The position numbers and the translations under genes were made by a program. This document shows positions 62,021-64,000 of a stretch of DNA of 64,000 nt, piece by piece; position 1 is the stretch's first letter; every line of letters starts with the position of its first letter. Source of the stretch: Mycobacterium sp. ACS1612 (GTDB lineage Bacteria; Actinomycetota; Actinomycetes; Mycobacteriales; Mycobacteriaceae); assembly GCF_001667505.1 (NCBI RefSeq), contig NZ_LZHZ01000074.1:62001-126000 (forward strand), given 5' to 3'. The notes beneath the pieces were generated by a model. It had not been told where the DNA came from. It did not search any database and saw nothing but the letters and a program-made list of their open reading frames with translations.

Positions 62021-62308
62021 ATGAACGAAAACACGCGCATGGTGGAAAGAACCTCGGATGCGGCGCTGGCGGTGTGGCTAATGATGTGGAACGCCGACAG
62101 TGCGATCGCGCCTCGGATCTGCAGTGAGGATTTTCGGATTCATTTCCTGGTCTCCGAGTCGGACGGGTCGAACCCGTTCGATGATGTGCTGGGCGGGGAC
62201 AGTTTCGCTCGGTTCTTGGATCGGTGGCGCGAGAGGCATCCGGGTGTGGTATTCGACCGGATTTGCCCAGTTAAGGGCCGTGCATGGCTCGTATGGTCAT
62301 ACGGATAG
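62021..62308 (+). pseudogene. NTF2/SnoaL-like protein, truncated
   Basis: The 95-codon frame starts MNENTRMVERTSDAALAVWL and shows MMWNADSAIAPRICSEDFRI and DSFARFLDRWRERHPGVVFD, an NTF2-like N-terminal half. It then ends at an early stop (VKGRAWLVWSYG), while the usual second half is missing; another frame continues with VGAVVDPTRLYVCD. It is probably a truncated or frameshifted copy. No clear promoter or ribosome site stands out upstream. Confidence 0.45.
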
Positions 62309-62374
62309 ACGTCCGCGCCAGTCTGCGGCCCGGGTGGGTGCGGTGGTCGATCCCACCCGCCTGTATGTGTGTGA

Positions 62375-62665
62375 TTAGTTGGCCAAGATGCGCTGCCTGT
62401 ACAGCAGGCTGGCATTGAAATAGGTCAGGTAGGCAAGTGTGGCGGCCATGGCGGCTCGACGCGTACGAGAACTGAGCAACGCAAAGCCCAGTCCTGCTTC
62501 GATGCTGCCGTTGATAAGCACGTGGGCGCGAATGCGATCGTTGAAGGCCATCCGATTTACCGATTCGAACGCACTCGGGCGCAGAAGGTGCGCGATACCG
62601 GACGCCATGAGGGCTAGACCCCCGAATACGGCCCATCTGTCGGATCGTGCAAATCCAGACTTCAT
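62375..62665 (-). CDS. Small membrane protein (96 aa), translationally coupled to P450
   Basis: A 96-residue protein starting MKSGFARSDRWAVFGGLALM, with hydrophobic helices in GLALMASGIAHLLRP, HVLINGSIEAGLGFALL and AAMAATLAYLTYFNASLLYR. ATG 62665 overlaps the stop of the cytochrome P450 gene (ATGA). No function recognised; three- to four-helix DoxX-like plan. Confidence 0.65.
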   Translation of the reverse strand: MKSGFARSDRWAVFGGLALMASGIAHLLRPSAFESVNRMAFNDRIRAHVLINGSIEAGLGFALLSSRTRRAAMAATLAYLTYFNASLLYRQRILAN

Positions 62666-63933
62666 GGCGTCGACCTCTCGTGCAGAACAACGGGGAGGTG
62701 TGTCGGGCCGCGTAGTGAACTGTTGGTGGACCATGTTGTGGGCCCGGTGCTTTCGATTCGTGACACGCGGTCGATTAGTTGACGGAGTACGGCTTGTGCC
62801 TCCATGCGTGCCAGTGGTGCTCCGAGGCATAGATGTGGGCCGTAGCCAAAGCCGACGTGGGAGCGCGGGTTGCGGTCCGCGCGGAAGGTGTTGGGGTCGT
62901 CGAAGGCCCGTGGATCGCGGTTGGCCGCGCCGAATGACATCAACACACGCGATCCCGTTGGGATGGTGACGTCGCCTACTTGATAGTCGGCGCGGGTGTA
63001 GCGGTAGAGGTTTTGAATGGGGCTGGTGTAGCGGACGTGTTCTTCGATGGCCTGCGGGATGAGGTCGGGGTTGGCGCGGATCATGTCGTATTGATCGGGG
63101 TAGCGGGCGTAGGTGTGCAGCATCCCGCCAAGAAGGTTGGTCGTTGTCTCATTACCGGCGATCAGAAGCAGGATGGCGATGTAGAACAACTGGTTGTCGG
63201 TGAGCGCTCCGTCGGTGTTGTGCTCCAACAGGCGTCCGAGGACGGTGTCCGATCCCTTGAGGTGCCCATCTGCGAGGTGCTTCAAGAAGTAGCGGCGCAG
63301 CGCTACAGCGGCCCGCATGGATCGCACTGTACTCACGACCCCACTCACCGTGGGGGTGAAGTTGATCAGTTGGGTGCTGTCGTCCGACCAACGGCGGAAG
63401 TCGGCGATGTCGCTCTCGGGGACGCCTAGGATGGCGGCGATCACGCGGAGCGGCATCGGCATCGTCAGCATCTGTACGGCATCACAGTTGCCGTCAGCGA
63501 TCATGGCGTCGACGAGTTCGGCGGCGAGCTTGTCGATGATGGTGCGCCAACTGTCCAGGGCGCCTTTTGTGAACGCCGGTTGGACCTGTTTACGGAGGCG
63601 GCTGTGCTGCTCGCCATCGGTGACCACGACCAGATCGGCGACCATCCGTACTCGGGTCACCCCATGGCTGCTGGTGACTCGGTCTGTGTCGCGTAGGGCT
63701 GCGCGGACATCGTCGAGCCTGTGCAGAATCCATGTGGCGCGCCGGGGGCTGTAGTGGACACGTCCGCTGCGGTGCAAAGCGTCGTAAGCAGCGTGGGGTT
63801 GTGCGGCGACGGCCGGGTCCAACGGGTCGTAGTCGGTATTGACCGCGCCCGTCCAGCCGCTGTAGCCACGTCTGTACGTGCGGACCGCTGCAGAGACGTT
63901 CAATCGCCCCGCCGCAACGAGGGGCGAGAACAT
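62662..63933 (-). CDS. Cytochrome P450
   Basis: A 423-residue P450. The I-helix motif LLLIAGNETTTNLLGGML is followed by the K-helix ExxR in IEEHVRYTSPIQNLYRYTRA, the RAFDDPNTFRADRNPR meander, and the heme-binding FGYGPHLCLGAPLARMEAQA with the heme Cys near residue 366. It is a soluble class-I type bacterial P450 needing a ferredoxin. ATG 63933 (MFSPLVAAGRLN) is chosen over the TTG at 63969. Substrate not predictable. It overlaps the small membrane protein gene by 4 bp. Confidence 0.93.
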   Translation of the reverse strand: MFSPLVAAGRLNVSAAVRTYRRGYSGWTGAVNTDYDPLDPAVAAQPHAAYDALHRSGRVHYSPRRATWILHRLDDVRAALRDTDRVTSSHGVTRVRMVADLVVVTDGEQHSRLRKQVQPAFTKGALDSWRTIIDKLAAELVDAMIADGNCDAVQMLTMPMPLRVIAAILGVPESDIADFRRWSDDSTQLINFTPTVSGVVSTVRSMRAAVALRRYFLKHLADGHLKGSDTVLGRLLEHNTDGALTDNQLFYIAILLLIAGNETTTNLLGGMLHTYARYPDQYDMIRANPDLIPQAIEEHVRYTSPIQNLYRYTRADYQVGDVTIPTGSRVLMSFGAANRDPRAFDDPNTFRADRNPRSHVGFGYGPHLCLGAPLARMEAQAVLRQLIDRVSRIESTGPTTWSTNSSLRGPTHLPVVLHERSTP

Positions 63934-64000
63934 CGAGCCCGCCCCGTCAGCGGCCGTTCCGAGCTTCAAGATTCAGCACACCCTTTCGACAGCACTTCCC

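Overview
The window is high-GC actinobacterial DNA, and its gene content points to a Mycobacterium (Mycolicibacterium-like, rapid-grower type). The evidence is an FAAL-Pks-PapA-MmpL glycolipid locus, a PE-PPE/Chp-type esterase, an SL1-addressing (Gap/Sap) membrane protein, an F420-type LLM oxidoreductase, a CtaD that closely resembles the mycobacterial protein, and many ATGA/GTGA stop-start overlaps. All assignments come from reading the translated sequence and from remembered families; no database search was run.

Region A (1-25.3 kb) is an acylated, pyruvylated glycolipid locus. A plus-strand trio (truncated fatty acyl-AMP ligase, GT1 glycosyltransferase, O-methyltransferase) converges on a tightly packed 13-gene minus-strand run. 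That run starts at a Mas/Pks5-type polyketide synthase (19029-25295) and continues through PapA acyltransferase, MmpL transporter, GT1, Gap-like protein, polysaccharide pyruvyltransferase, PE-PPE (Chp-like) esterase, methyltransferase, DxD glycosyltransferase, second pyruvyltransferase, second methyltransferase, GT2 and an OafA-like O-acyltransferase. The content fits the pyruvylated acyltrehalose lipooligosaccharides (LOS) known from M. smegmatis. About 1 kb of non-coding DNA upstream of the pks holds a perfect 12-4-12 inverted repeat.

Region B (26.3-30.0 kb) carries a membrane cytochrome b/molybdopterin oxidoreductase pair (resembling M. tuberculosis Rv0218/Rv0219), an alpha/beta hydrolase and a TetR regulator.

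Region C (30.1-59.2 kb) is the most unusual part. Seven copies of a composite operator lie in front of successive operons: a 12-bp palindrome TCACCCGGGTGA, about 11 bp, then GGGTGA-N7-TCACCC. These operons encode SDRs, cupins, DoxX and DUF417 membrane proteins, pyridine-nucleotide-disulfide oxidoreductases, quinone reductases, MsrA and MsrB, transaldolase, a CtaD paralogue, a molybdopterin oxidoreductase with an FNR-type reductase, a Ca2+/Na+ antiporter, a MalT-type LuxR regulator and a SigH-like ECF sigma factor. I infer a single regulon for defence against oxidative or reactive-chlorine damage (MsrA/MsrB plus RclA- and RclC-like proteins), probably controlled by the LuxR protein encoded inside it.

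Region D (59.2-64 kb) looks like an eroding accessory region. It holds relics of a hemerythrin and of a group III truncated hemoglobin, a SufR-like Fe-S-type regulator with its own ACAAT-N5-ATTGT palindrome, a FetB-like ABC permease without its ATPase, a truncated NTF2-like gene, a small membrane protein and a cytochrome P450.
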